NCBI GenBank assembly: GCA_016490735.1
Contig: JAEMWC010000661.1
Span: 216,001 to 280,000, forward strand
Length of the DNA: 64,000 nucleotides
Reading direction: 5' to 3'
From: Pachyseris speciosa
Taxonomy: Eukaryota > Cnidaria > Anthozoa > Scleractinia > Pachyseridae
Position numbers and translations under genes: made by a program. How positions within the stretch are numbered: position 1 is the stretch's first letter; every line of letters begins with the position of its first letter. Positions 25,101 through 45,242 of this stretch are shown piece by piece. A model generated the notes under the pieces. It did not search any database. It was not told the DNA's origin and saw nothing but the letters and a program-made list of their open reading frames with translations.

Positions 25101-27559
25101 AAAGTACAGAATACATTATACCGTGCCTGCCAAATAACGGTCATTATTATTCAACACACTGTGACAATAATGTCCAAATATGGTCATAGCGCGCTCAATA
25201 TTTGACGTTCGTGCTCACCTGATGTTATGCGATATACTTAATTTTATGTGTCGCGGAGAAACATGGCGGTTTTCCAGATTTTTTTCTCGCAGTAAACGCA
25301 GAAAATTCTGCTTTGTCATTAATTTGTTGAATAATAAAACAATTAACCTGTTCAATCTCGCGGAATTTTGCCTGATTTTAGCCTACGGCCTCGTCGGCTA
25401 AGTATCAGGTGATATTCCACGTGATTTCGCTGGATAATTGTCAACCTTAACTTGGTCTGTATCTTGGAAAAATGAAATCAGCAATACGGTCCAATATTTC
25501 CTTAGGGTTTTTATATAACAGATGGCAGAAAGGCATCGGTATCGTCTTATATCTGAATCCAACGTTATGTTGTAGAATAATTGTCATTTATTAAGGAAAA
25601 CGCTCACAAGTACTAAAAACAAAAGAAGGTTTGCGCACGTTTACGCGACAGCGTAACGTTTTAGCAGTTCGCCTTCAATTCATTATCTTTCATATTTTGT
25701 TTTGAAATTGAGAATTCGTTAATAGCTTTATCGTGCCAAACCTCCGGAATGTTTCCTTTTTTTATGATTGCTTTCAATGACTGTAGGTAGATAACTAGGG
25801 AGGGTAAACACTTGTTTAGGAAAATAGAACTTAGAGAATTAAAATAGGTGATATTATAAATTTGCGTTTGAAGTTAATAATAAATAACTGGAAACCAAAA
25901 CAGGATGCTATCAACGAGCAGCTAGTGGCGGCTTGTAATTCTGAATAAAAGTATTAGTATTTTCATCTCTACTGTTTTAAATATCCTACTTCACGAAATG
26001 AAAAGCTAAACTGTATTGCCCTTCAGCGCCGGTTTCATGCGAGAAACTTTTTCATGAATCTCCTTGATAAAAAAAATTGGCACTCGATTTTTGGTAAACT
26101 GAGACTTGCCAAGTATAAAAAACGTGCCAGCAAAAAGACTGATGGATGCCAACAAATATTTTACTTTCTCTCGCTCATGGTTTGGTTACTCGTGCCACTA
26201 TTTCTTGTACCACTACTGCATTGCCAAATAGACCTTTGCAAATAAACGTTAACGACCTTTGTAGTCCTATCATAACAGAAGAAAACGGGCAAAACGTGTT
26301 ACACAAGAACAAGAACCGACGACTTCATAACCATTGCTTGCCGGCGATATTTTTGGTCAGTGGTTTAAGAATTCAAACAAAAAGTTAAAAACAATTGTGT
26401 TGGACATTGAGCGAGTCATTCAGTGATAAAAGCTTTTAGCAGTCAGTTGTCCGGTTTATGTTTACTGTCATATAACATTGGTCAATGGAAAACGTGCGTA
26501 CTCAGAGGTGGAAAGCTGTGTTGCTTCTTTATGCATATATTAGAATGGGAAGTTCTGAGGCGCAATCAATTATTAATACAGTACAGACTTATGTTTTCCT
26601 AAACACAAACGGCGCTGTTTTGCAATATACTAAGATTGTATACTTAGATCATAGGATTACATAAGTTTTCTGAGTATTACATTTACTGCCTTCTATGAAA
26701 GGAACGTGATCTGCAAACGTAAACATCAAGAATTAATTATTAATACACTGAAAATAAAAATATGCTCAATGCATTTTGCGAACGAGGTGAGTTAATCTTG
26801 TTTGAAGGGAGAGGATTGGTGAATCAGTAGCGTACCTTAAAAGTAGAAAAACGAAATTAGAAAACTAAATGTTAATTGTTGGTCAAAAATAAAACATGTC
26901 AGCATTTTACAGCTCGTTAAGAACGCGCAGACCGATTTATGTCGCTTTTACGAAGTTTAATTGACGTAAATTATGGATTTTCTTCACTCAGGTAAATTTC
27001 ACCTCGTAAAATTTTAATATGATCCGTGCATCATTAAGAATAGCAAGACTGTTTCTGCGAAATTTCAAGCATTCTTATTCCTAACCTAAACTGCGCCATT
27101 AGAATCCAGGAGCCCCTTGATATTAGAAAACAAACATGAACAACTGAAAATAATTAATAAGAAGCTTTTGCTAATTTCAATATTCCTTGGAGGTTGCAGT
27201 TTTCTGATGATAATATAATGTTCAGGGAAATGACAATTCAGGGCAAAAATTGTTTAAGCCCGATGAAAGCTTTCTTTTTAAAAATAAACATTTTGTATCC
27301 CGAAGCATTCTCCTGCGGCCTTGTTTTTCAGGCTGGCAGAAAAAAATGCGATACGACTAAAACGTTCACTACAATTATTGTCTTTGCACTGCGTAACTCA
27401 ATCTGCAGCTTATTATTTCAACCTTTTCTTGCATATGAAAGCTATTTCCCACTTTTGCTTGAAATTCTATCACAACAAGTCAAGCCCTTTAAATGCGGAG
27501 GTCTGTTACGTTCACGTGAGTATTTGTTTTACTATACAAGCCGCTTCAGTACTTACCAT
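22110..27559 (-). CDS. calmodulin-like EF-hand protein, intact, 144 aa
   Basis: A four-EF-hand protein of calmodulin length (calmodulin is 149 aa); its role is presumably calcium sensing. Exons in transcript order: ATG-only coding exon 27557-27559 (ATG|GTAAGT), 24858-24885 (DTLTREQIG), 24479-24622, 23026-23262, 22110-22132 (EFAFFLG then TAA). Sizes 3, 28, 144, 237 and 23 nt keep the frame throughout, and the 28 and 144 nt exons match the plus-strand paralogue. EF1 (DLNANGTLSTRE) and EF2 (DFDGDGTINFEE) have complete calcium ligands. EF3 (DPEDNGYIDGET) lacks the final acidic residue, and EF4 (around AEITGNRKIGMEE) has lost most ligands. So calcium binding is probably confined to the N-terminal lobe. 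The gene is convergent with the plus-strand copy. The ATG exon, 2.7 kb upstream, and the tiny last exon are inferred from phase and splice consensus. The symbol is left blank because calmodulin-like families are hard to separate by eye. Confidence 0.75.
23656..23820. mobile_element. fold-back MITE in intron
   Basis: Left CTTACTAACCTCG and GTACTGTAAGTTACG are mirrored by CGTAACTTACAGTAC and CGGTTAGTAAG. The centre contains a further palindrome, ATTTATGGCCC with GGGCCATAAAT. Length is about 165 bp. Confidence 0.7.
24129..24273. mobile_element. MITE with ~45-bp TIRs in intron
   Basis: GGTACTAGTGAAGAATTGTG is mirrored by CACAATCCTTCACTAGTACC, and the match continues inward through GGATCCTTTGGGT with ACCCAAAGGGTCC. 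Length is about 145 bp. Confidence 0.75.
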
Positions 27560-28267
27560 TTTTAGCTCATCTCCTGCCCGTCAACAAGACACTATGTGAC
27601 TCTTCAAAAATATGCATTTTCTTTTGACAACACCTGTTGTTCCGTCAATTCGTTGCTAGGTAACCAACTGGAAAAAAGTTTTTTTTTAATTAAACAGATG
27701 CAAAGTAGTGAAGAAGTAAAAAATAGCCATTTAAATGTTAATTCACGCTGGTTTCTACAAAAGAAAACTCTCGCACGCGCAAATGAACCCACTTCAAAAC
27801 ATCGGTTGAGTTTCATTTTAAGCCAACCATGACATCATTTCAAATTTTTCAATTTATTCCACAACCTTGTAATTTTCTTCCAGAAGGCGCAGTTAATACT
27901 AAATATTTCAATGATTGCACAATATTTTGCGAGCATAAGTTAACTGTCTATTTTACGACTTGACAAGAACTGACTTTTACCTTTTTTCCCCCAATGATGT
28001 TACATGTGTGTTCGGTTTTTGCGTGTGTAGTTTACGTTCTCACAGCAGGCTAGAGATCTCCTAGCTTGAGAGTCCTTGAGACAGTCGGTCCGAATTTCAT
28101 CATGGGGGTGTGGAAAATATAATAATAAAATGCCGGCCAATCAGACATCGAAAAACAAGTACTAAATCATTTAAGGGTAAAATATGCCATGACCAAAATA
28201 TTTTGCGCATTACAAGAACAATAAGTTCAATATAAATATAGAATTAACCGTTCCGCGTATTAATTAA
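27560..28267. other. region upstream of the calmodulin-like gene
   Basis: Probable 5' leader and promoter of the minus-strand calmodulin-like gene. A three-codon upstream frame (ATG AGC TAA on the minus strand) ends a few bases before the inferred start. No other feature seen. Confidence 0.35.
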
Positions 28268-28356
28268 CCCTTTCCTCCCTAAGAGTGACTTATGGATTTT
28301 ACTCCAACGCCAGACGATTTTACTCGTCAAAGGGAGACCCCTTAAGGGTTAAAGGG
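28268..28356. mobile_element. tiny TTAA-flanked MITE with CCCTTT ends
   Basis: Bounded by TTAA at 28264-28267 and 28357-28360. The left end CCCTTTCC is the inverse of the right end (TTAAAGGG). TTAA target sites and CCCTTT-like ends are typical of piggyBac-derived MITEs; assignment is by those hallmarks alone. Confidence 0.45.
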
Positions 28357-28360
28357 TTAA

Positions 28361-29387
28361 TTCCGTCAAATAAGATCCCCCCGTCTCTATTCCTGAGCTA
28401 CATCATCATTATCAGTGGACCTTATCGTTTGCACTTACCAAGAGTCAAGACATTCTCTGTTTGGAGTGAAGCGGATGTTATGTCTGAATGACAGGTGTTT
28501 TTTAGAAGTAGGGTAAGAAAATAAAAGCGTCACTTGGGAATAGTAGGACGAACAGAATGACAAGCAGATTTTTGTGAGTAATTTTCGCGTACAATGTTAT
28601 TCCAGCCCCTCAGTAAAACTCTCTGTACTATCCTGTAATAAATGCTTTTCTTTGCAACACGCAAGCGGAAGCCAAATCAACATATTAGTGGATGCGAAAA
28701 TAATTATAGTCATTCAGTCATTTCATCTCTAAAATGTCCATTATTCACAGTACGACTGACAAATATTTTCTGTTTATTCAACCAAAATTTTCAATTATTG
28801 CGGAGTCTTGAAACCTCCTTTTAGACACCATTCCATTTGCTTAAGTCTGCGTTTGATTGAAACTTTCTTTGAAATTACAAGGTCAGATGGCTCAGCTGTC
28901 AGCTGTGTAAAACTTCCAAATCTGAACGTAATGCCGACCACTGATAAAGCAAGTGATTGAAAGCTGCCAATTCTCTTCAAGTCGAGGTCAAGACCCAGAT
29001 CTCAATTATATGAGTGTGACCTTGGGAGAACTGTGTTTGTTTCAAAGTTGTTTTCAAGGTTTTGTTTGTGTTATGAATGCTTTTCCTTTTGATTCTCGTT
29101 TCAATTTCAGAAAAAGAGTTACCACGGATAATTCAAATCAAATTAAAGGAGGCTGCAAGTTTCCTTTCGAACTCTCTTCTTAGTGTTCCTCTTTCATTGC
29201 AGCTTCAGACTTTTCTCATTTTTTTCAGTAGTAGTCAGCACGATCCACAGAAATACTTCTAATAGAAATCTACCACCCACAACCAGTCCTTTTGCTTAAA
29301 AGTAGATCGAAATAATTTAAATCCTCCTGACCTGCAAGAACTAAATAACTCAACATTTGTCATCAATACGCTAGATTAAATTATTGA
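28361..29387. other. downstream of TOE1, no further gene
   Basis: No coding feature recognised. On the minus strand an AATAAA lies near 28771-28776, about 600 bp past the TOE1 stop, and could serve as its poly(A) signal. Confidence 0.35.
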
Positions 29388-37021
<7,634 letters not shown>

Positions 37022-37281
37022 CTTGGGTTCCCGCGTGTCGTCAATAGTCGCCAGGCGTTTCTTCCCGGCTCGATAAGGAACTGGGACGAGCAACGTTCAC
37101 GTGCCGATTTCGATTCCAAGATGGCGGCTCGCAAGTGACAAGTTCCATTTCACAAAGACAGCATTTTCCGTTAAATTCTCTCGCATTGTCTTGATTTGAA
37201 AACCAAAAACCTTTTCAAGATAATCTTGACAACGCCTTGCATCTTTTTTCGGTGTGATTTTACCAGAAACCAGTGTATAAT
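37022..37281. promoter_or_regulatory. bidirectional TOE1/SNRPA1 promoter
   Basis: The start codons of TOE1 (-) and SNRPA1 (+) are only 260 bp apart. The interval is CpG-richer than its flanks and contains CACGTG near 37099 and a perfect CAAGATGGCGGC (YY1-like/TISU consensus) at 37117-37128 on the plus strand. The mirrored CAAGATGGCTGC on the minus strand spans the TOE1 start. No TATA box is evident. Promoter function is inferred from position. Confidence 0.75.
37121..37138 (+). CDS. possible uORF ahead of SNRPA1
   Basis: ATG GCG GCT CGC AAG TGA encodes MAARK in a near-ideal start context, 144 bp before the SNRPA1 ATG. It would matter only if SNRPA1 transcripts begin upstream of it, which the sequence does not show. 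The DNA motif may instead act as a YY1-type site. Confidence 0.3.
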   Translation: MAARK

Positions 37282-40200
37282 ATGAAGTTAACTGCGGATC
37301 TTATTCTCCAAAGTCCTCAATACACAAATGCCTTGAGAGACAGGGAACTCGATTTACGTGGTAAGCTTTGACTGTTTCGACCGGTAACGTTTTCAGATTT
37401 TTGTCCAAAACAGTGGATTCAGTAAAGCCTGTTTGTCTTACCTGCAACTATGTCTTGTCCACTGCAGGTTACAAGATTCCAGTGATTGAAAATTTGGGAG
37501 CAACTTTGGTAGGTGACACAGGCGATGCAAACGTGAAAACTTGAAACTTCAGAGTAATTCAAAGTAGCAGTGAGCATATCTATTTATTTGTGTTTCGTGG
37601 TAAATTAGATGGTGAGAAATTAGGGGAAAAGCTACAAGGATGGTTTTTTGGCTCGAAAACGTCAGTGTCACATTTTTCTCGCACTTCAAAGTTTTCATTT
37701 GATTGTCTATGAAAATGCAGGTGTATTTGAATTTTGGATCTATGAAGTAGCCAGACTTTTTTTTTCTCAACATGTGCAAACTGTGTGTTGTTAGTGCATA
37801 GAAAATAATGTGCATAGAACATGTGCATAAATCCCAGTACTGGTATGCATGTTGCATGTATTTTATGTACATGAAGGTGCTCCTGTCTCTGTGGCCAACA
37901 CACATCTTAACCTGTACGGTGTGCCTCTCTTGACTATCAGCACAAAGACAACTTTAACTTACAAATCAGTTTCCTTTTTTCTTAAGGATCAGTTTGATAC
38001 CATTGATTTGTCAGAAAATGACATTCGCAAGCTTGAAGGATTTCCACTCCTCAGAAGACTAAAGAGTTTGCTTTTGAACAACAACAGAATATGGTATGTT
38101 GGAAAGGGTGATACTCTTCTTAAAATTCTGTAAATTGTATTAATTTTTGCCCATCACTTTTGTTTAGTTTGTTTTTCTTAATTCCTTTGTTTGTACAATT
38201 TTGTTATCCATCTCACTTGTCTTGTTGAAAATCCTTTTTACAAGAAATGAGATAATTGCATCACAACAACTAAGATTAGGACAATAACTCATAGCTATAA
38301 TTTTTTGGAACAATGATTTTAATTCTTATTTTCTCACTACAATACATAATGGGAAGAACAGTCTAAGATATTCTGGGCCTCATCAGTGGTCCAAGCTGGA
38401 TCATGAGTTAAGACCTCAACCATCTTTAGCCAGTTTAAGAGTGCTATTTTTATATTGGAATTTTTAAGTTGTCTCCCTGATTAGTTTTAGCACTTGTGCT
38501 AAACAAAGCTAGAAGCTTGAGACTTCTAGCAATGCGAACCAGTTAACAAAGGTACATGTATACCTACCTGGGCTGTTATACTGCAGCCTGTGATTTGCTT
38601 AATACATCTGTATGTGGTTTTCAAATATTTAAGTTTGAAAATTTGTAAAGAAAATGAAAATCAGGGCCTGTTGCTTATTCTTTAGTACCTTGCAAGATGT
38701 AGCCTACACTGTACATTTTACCTTATATTTTTCAAATACTGCCTTTTTTGATACACTATCTGTGTTAAATAACTACATCATTCTGTATATTAGATAGTAA
38801 TGTGTTATTACAATGCACAAGTTGTGTTGTGCAACATCAGCAACAACTTCTAACATTTTGAAATATATATCGTTGTGGTAAATTCAGTGGACTCTCAAAG
38901 GATAGAGGTAAGCTTGTATAATGTTAAAGAGTCTGAAAAATATATTTAAATCATGGCGTCACCTGGAGTGTAAAGCTATCCTTAACTAAGAAGGTGGAAA
39001 TGTGGTTGTCTGTGAAAAAAAGGGCAAAAAATATGGAGTGCTTGTTTTATGCAATTGATTTTACATGTAGATCAATGGTAAATGCTTGGTTGTCATAATA
39101 AGTGCCCCTTTCTAACCCCCCCCCCACCCCACCCCCACCTTTTTTGAGACATGAAATTTTGTAATTAATCCCTCCATTTCCCTCTTACAAAATCCACTTC
39201 AGCAGCACAGTTGGTTTGTTTTTAAACAAATAATTATAATCAAACACATAATACTGTTTGATGCTCTTTATTAATTAATAATAATGTTTCACTGCAGTTT
39301 TTGAATTTTGTACAAAAAGTGTTCAAGGTTTGAAATAAGCTCTCCTCTCTAATAGGCCCCCCGTTAATGAGACCTGAAATTAAAGGGGCTTAATAAAGCT
39401 TTCACAGCAACCTAAGCACTAAGATTACACTGAGAAATGTTCATTTTTGTCTGCTTATGAAAATGTTCTCCTCATGATTCTATTCTTCATTAAGTTCTTT
39501 ATTTTTAATTTCTTGTAGTCGAATAGCTGAAAAGCTTGAAGAAAATCTTCCACAGTTAGAAACCATAGTAATGACATCAAACAATATGCAGGAATTGGTA
39601 GGTTTTATGTGAACAAGTAATAAAAGAGGGCTTAAACAATGATGCTGACAACAGGAACAAAAATGTCAATTCAAAATGCACCTTCTCGCTATTGTAACTC
39701 TTTCACAATCTTCCCAACTTGCTTAACTTGTGAAATGCTGGCGAACTATTATGGAGCTAAATTAGTAGAAATGGCATTGACGCTGGGAAAAAGAAAGAAG
39801 AGTTCACTGTCATACGCTCATGTTCTCCACGAAAGCTAAAATTTGGTCATTTCACATTGTTTTGCTGAGGACGGCAAAGAAATGTATCAAAATGTAAAAT
39901 GCATGTGCAGAGCCATTGTTTTTGCTCATTAAACCTATTATTTTGTGGCATTCTTGTTACCGTTGCCGTCCTCATTTCTTAAGCTCCCTGATGTTGCTTT
40001 ACATGTAAGTTTAATTGGAAGACAGCATTCTCTTTTTACCTCTAACCTGGGATCTTGTGTGGTAATGCTAGTCTTTTATTGATGTCATTAACTTTGTTTA
40101 ATCAATAATGTACATTTGTTTTTGTAGAAAGAGTTGGATCCACTGAAATCAGTAAAGACCCTCAGATATCTCAGGTAATCAGTTTCTTTATAAATGTTAA

Positions 40201-43200
40201 CAGTTGGGTTAAGACACATTATTATTTTTGTAAGCCTGTAATGAAGAGTTATTGCCCACTGGCCCATGATGATGGTGAAGCATCTGACTGTATGAACAGT
40301 TAAATAGAACAATCATTTCCTATGAAACTTTGAAATGTTGATTACTGTTCATCTGTTCCTTTGCAGCTTGCTTCGAAATCCAGTGACAAACAAACCTCAT
40401 TACAGATTATATGTCATCAACAAACTTCCACAGTTAAGGGTACTGGACTTCCAGAGGATAAAACAAAGGGCAAGTAAAAGCCAAGTCAAATAGTCATCAC
40501 ACCCATGTGCTTCTCTTGCAGCAACCAGCAAATCTACATCTACATTATCTACATCTATATCAAAATGTGTCGGTAAAGTCATTAGACATCACACTAACGT
40601 TAAAAATATTACAAAAAGATTTAAATAACAATAAAATAATTATCTACAAGTTTAAAATTGTTCGATAAAATACTTGGAAATCTTAGTCTTAAAAATCTCT
40701 AAAGAATTGCTTTCAACAATGTCTTTTGGAAGTTTGTTCCACATCCTGAGGGTACGTGGAAAGAAGGAATACATGTACATGTAGGTTAGTTCAAAATGCA
40801 GTGGTCTTACTGGTATGAACTTTGGGTTTTCCTCAGGAAAGAGAGGCTGCGAAGCGAATGTTTAGTGGCAAAAGAGGTCAGGAAGGAGCTCCAAAAGGGA
40901 AAAAAGCAAAGACGTAAGTTATGGAGTTTTGGATTTAAAAAAAAAATTGACAGAACAGTTGAACTGCTTAACACAGGTTGCACAGAATGCACATGAAACA
41001 CAATAAAATCACCATTTTGTATCATGTTTGATTGCATAGTGAACTGTTTATGTACAAAGATGCTCAAAGAATCACTTACTTGGTTAAGATCTCCTCCACT
41101 GAATAGAATGATATAACAGAGTAGAACATAGTATTAAAAACAGACCAAGACACAAAGGTACAAGACACAAAGTCATAGTACAGTGTACAGTACCAACAGT
41201 CAGTATTGGTATTACAGTGTACATTTGAGGGATCTCCTTTCACAAAGTGACCTTTTAATACAGGTCAAAACAATAGAAACAGCCCTTTGGGACTTAGTGA
41301 CGGGTGACTGCGACTCCTTAAAGTGCCCATAATGTCAAAAAATGTTTTTCGCTCATTCTACATTTCATCAAATGAACTTCGGTGAAAAAATTTTTCGATT
41401 TGGATAAAACGTGATTTTTTGACGAATTTTTACAAAGTTCAAAATTCTATTTTCTTGCGGTCGACCCCTGCCACTGATCACAAGAGTAACGTGCTCAAAA
41501 TGACCACGTGATTGATGTCTGTGACATAGGTTCAGAAACCTCACTTGACCTTGAGTGCATATAATCACACAGGTCGAGTGCGGGTCTTTTACGATATTGT
41601 GAGCTTTATTAGGTGTCCTTAGTGACCTCCACGCTTTAATCCTTCTGAAGCAAAATTCCCACTTGTTTTCAAGTCAGATAAGTCACGACCCAAAATCATG
41701 TGTTCCTGAACCTACGTCACGACTCACTTTAAACCGAGGAAGACTGGTGCGAATGGTGGACCAAAATGGCGGCAAATTTGAATGTCTTTAAAAAATTATA
41801 AAAAAATTGCATTTTATCCAAATCGAAAAATTTTTTCGCAGAAGTTCATTTGGTGAAATGTAGAATTAGATGAGTGAAAAACATTTTTTGACATTATGGG
41901 CACTTTAATAGAGGTGTATGACTATGATTGCTTAAAGGTCAAAATTACAGTAATTGAGGAAATGATTTTTGGGACTTTGACAACTGTCCACTTAATAGAC
42001 TCCTTGTGTGTCTTGCATTTTTTAAGTCAGTGATGGGTATCTCCCTTTGCAGGACCCCCTCATGCAGATGTACTACCTTAGTGTCCAGGGTATTCAACAC
42101 ATATTGCAGGAGGCCCTTTGTTTGATTCCTATCAAGGGACTATTTTTTCTGGTTTGTTTGTAGGTTTGTTCCTGGTGGTCCTGCAGCTGGTACAAGGCCT
42201 GTACCAAGCAAACCCCTCCCTCCACCCACAAGAGATGTTGCTGCAATTAAGGTAGTTACAAAAACATTGATTTTGCTGAGAGTTTCTCATTATAATCATA
42301 AACAAAAAGTTGCCACCATCAATATAATTATTACAGTGATATAAATCTAGTAGCATTCTATCACGTATGCCATTCTCTGATTGGCTTCGCTACTCACTAT
42401 CTATTCTGTGATAGTGAGTAGTGGTTGTCAACAAAATGGCGACTACTTCTTTGTGTTTTTTGAAGTGTATGTGAGGAAGATTTGGATAATTTACTTGTTT
42501 AGTTTTGAGCAACTAGAAGATTTACACTAAAAGCAATTAGATTTCTCTGTGAAAGCTGATTCAAGCTGCGCCATTGTCAGCTATCACACGAAAGAAATCT
42601 CGAGCTCATAATTTAATTTTTTATTATCGGTTGTCTCCACCCAGATTAGGCTTGAGGTGGAAATAATTGCATTCGACTTGTCAATTGGAATCCTTCAATC
42701 ATTTGTCATTTGTCAATTTTGCCAGCATTTTCAGTGATGAATGGGTTCACATGAATGGCCATTCACAGAGGGCACTTTTGACAAGTATATGGATTGGAGG
42801 TGGTTCTTGGAAATAATATTGATGTTTGACATATGAAAATCATATATTTGAACTGCTAATTAATGATTGAATAATTTATGTGAATGATCATCACAGTTAT
42901 GAACACTACTTAAGCAGTGGTGAAAATAAAGCCTGAAAAAATTTCAGGCTTGTATGGGATTCAAACCCATGACCTCTGCGACGCTGGTGTTGCAGAGGTC
43001 GTGGGTTTGAATTCCGTACAAGCCTGAAATTTTTTCAGGCTTTATTTTCACTACTGCTTATAAAGTAGTGTTCTTAACTGTGATGATCATTCACATAATA
43101 ATTCAATGTTGACATTCTCAATAAAAAAATTGCTTCAAAAGATATTTTTCACTAGGGAGGATAATTAACCCTGATACATGTATATTTTAATAATTTTATT

Positions 43201-43900
43201 TATGCTATGCCATACAAAATAAGCCAATCAGAGTGCAGGAAGGCCATTGTATATCCGTTGGAATTCCACCAAACCTTCCCATCATGCACTGCAATGATGT
43301 ATAGACCTACAGTATGTATATACTGTATATTATCTATGGCATGGTATAAAATACTGTTATGCAAAGCTTTCTTGTAATATGAAATATAATCTCACTTAAT
43401 GTCACTTACATGTATATCTTCTTAGAATACATGTTGTGGTTCAATTTTATCCTTGGTTTAAACTTTTTTGTTTGTTTGTGGGTATGGTTAATGTATGGTA
43501 ATGTATGATAATTATTTTAAAGCAAAGGGAGGAAAATTATTATACTAAGTATAAAATTGAACCACAACAACACAGTCACCTAAAGACTTGTGGGTAAACC
43601 AAGAAAATACAAGTGACTCATGGGATATTCTGCATGGAATACCACTCAAATGCATTGCATAATTAACACACTCCATATCATGACTTTTCATATCATAATA
43701 ATTACTTATTTGCAATTTAATATTTTATTTACACTGTATATTATTTTTGCAATCACCTCTAGGCTGCCATTGCAAATGCACGCTCTCTGGATGAGGTGCA
43801 AAGACTAGAGATGTTATTAAGGACAGGTCAGGTGCCTGGAAGGAACAAACGCAATGCTAACCTTGATGAAGAGATGGAAGACCTTACAAATGGCAATTAA
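37282..43900 (+). CDS. SNRPA1: SNRPA1: U2 snRNP protein A', 252 aa
   Basis: U2 small nuclear ribonucleoprotein A' is the leucine-rich-repeat protein that, with B'', binds U2 snRNA stem-loop IV in the spliceosome (family knowledge). Exons: 37282-37360, 37468-37508, 37987-38093, 39519-39597, 40128-40174, 40367-40469, 40837-40913, 42164-42251, 43763-43900. They sum to 759 nt with all phases consistent, 252 aa plus TAA; human is 255 aa. Conserved landmarks: RDRELDLRGYKIPVIENLGA, EGFPLLRRLKSLLLNNNRI, LRNPVTNKPHYRLYVI, KMF-like KRMFSGKRG, and the C-terminal RTGQVPGR. Intron 6 starts with GC instead of GT (AGG|GCAAGT at 40470); the others are GT-AG. Introns 7 and 8 contain fold-back elements. The gene is divergent from TOE1, suggesting coordinated expression of U2 snRNP and snRNA-processing factors. 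Confidence 0.97.
41322..41904. mobile_element. TTAA-flanked fold-back MITE, AGTGCCC ends
   Basis: Flanked by TTAA at 41318-41321 and 41905-41908. The left end AGTGCCCATAATGTCAAAAA is the inverse of TTTTTGACATTATGGGCACT. The inverted arms extend over 100 bp (ATTTCATCAAATGAACTTC region). It is non-coding and lies in SNRPA1 intron 7. Confidence 0.85.
42341..42632. repeat. dispersed repeat, copy 1 of 2
   Basis: Shares about 290 bp with 61424-61712 in the same orientation, including CTGATTGGCT, GGTTGTCAACAAAATGGCG and GATAATTTACTTGTTTAGTT. Its first ~190 bp are bounded by inverted ATAAATCTAGTAG-like ends and it closes with an inverted AGCTATCAC hairpin. It lies in SNRPA1 intron 8. Confidence 0.8.
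42876..43099. repeat. palindromic copy of the SINE at 171-390
   Basis: Both arms carry TTATGTGAATGATCATCACA, GTAGTG, GCCTGAAAAAATTTCAGGC and the 3' half of the tRNA-like head (T-arm, CAAACCCATGACCTCTGCG), meeting at a centre near 42990. The 5' half of the tRNA is missing from both arms, so the copy is a head-to-head duplication of the 3' portion. Confidence 0.8.
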
Positions 43901-44520
43901 GACTTTGTATTGATCATGGCAATTTATACAGACCAAGCACAAACTGACAAAGTCCCCTATCGTGCATTAAATACTGTGAAACATCCTCCTCAACATACTT
44001 CTTTACAGTTTTAGTTTCCCTGCAAGAAAAGATTTCAGCAACAAAAGAAGTACAAGGTCAGGGTTAAAATGCAACGTACAGCTTCATCTTCATACATGAT
44101 GTAAGTGAAAGTCTACCAGAAAGTTCAGTTTTCTCGTGTCATTTGTGGCTAATAGAGGAAAGTGGCTGTATTTGTACGCTAATGGAAATCATGTTGCAAG
44201 GGAGACATTGCGTATCATAAATGTACATGTACATGTAGTTTTTATTCTCTCCAAGCAGGTTTTCAGTTCTTCAATATTTCTTACACTACTTACATGTATG
44301 TGTGTGAAATTCCTTACATTTTCGTAATGGACCATCCATAGCATGCCTTCACAGGGAGTTAAGTACAAGCAATTTAAAACTGCTTTTTTTTCCATCTATT
44401 TCACAATCGGTTATTTCAACAGATAACTGTAAAACAATCTTTTTAGTGCACAACCTTTGCTACCTTTTATCTCCTTTATAAACCTTCTGTATTTTAATAC
44501 TGTTGTCATAAGTACAGTCA

Positions 44521-44708
44521 TGTACATGTACAGTGTACACTGTTAGCTCACATCAACATCATTTCACTGTACATGTACAGTGTACACTGTTAGCTCACAT
44601 CAACATCATTTCACTGTACATGTACAGTGTACACTGTTAGCTCACATCAACATCATTTCACTGTACATGTACAGTGTACACTGTTAGCTCACATCAACAT
44701 CATTTCAC
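44521..44708. repeat. four exact 47-bp tandem copies
   Basis: The unit runs from TGTACATGTACAGTGTACAC to CATCAACATCATTTCAC and repeats four times without visible change. Each unit contains the palindromes TGTACATGTACA and GTGTACAC. It lies in the probable SNRPA1 3' UTR or just past it. Confidence 0.9.
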
Positions 44709-44790
44709 TAAACAATTATTAACTTGTTAACCAGGCTTCACTTGTTTTCTGCGATATTATATTTAACTGCATGTAACATTTTTTGTAGAA

Positions 44791-44796
44791 AATAAA
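44791..44796 (+). terminator. candidate poly(A) signal of SNRPA1
   Basis: AATAAA about 890 bp after the stop codon, followed by the GT-rich stretch CCTTGTGTTG, fits a cleavage site. Earlier canonical signals were not seen between 43901 and here. Confidence 0.45.
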
Positions 44797-45242
44797 ATAA
44801 GTGAAATGTCCTTGTGTTGCATTATTTCAGTGGTGAAGTCCTGTTTTTATTTGTAAAGTATGTTTTGTCTCAAATTTGTTTTTGTTTTTGAAGTTTTGAA
44901 GACTTTTTTTTTAATTCTTTGTCTCCAACTCATTGGCAGAATTAGCAAATGCTTTTGCAGGTTACCCATTGCTGTTATGTAAAAATAAAATTTCCCTCTG
45001 AAAGTTTGAACAAAACAACAACTAAAAAACAAAGAAATTTATATCCTGCATGCACCCCACTTGTGTTATGCTGAATTATTTATAGATGGCATTGCAACCT
45101 GGGCCAAGCTGTTTGAAAGGTGATTAATGCTAATATGCAATAAAAAGGTAACCTGTTACAAGAAATAACATGCAAACTGCGGTGATAAACATGACAATAA
45201 AATGCATTGTTGGAAAACAAAATATAAAACTGTATCATTTAA

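Noticed and set aside
27194..27832. Open frames of 70-120 codons on the plus strand
   Set aside because: Low-complexity AT-rich sequence around the first exon of the minus-strand gene; no homology recognised.
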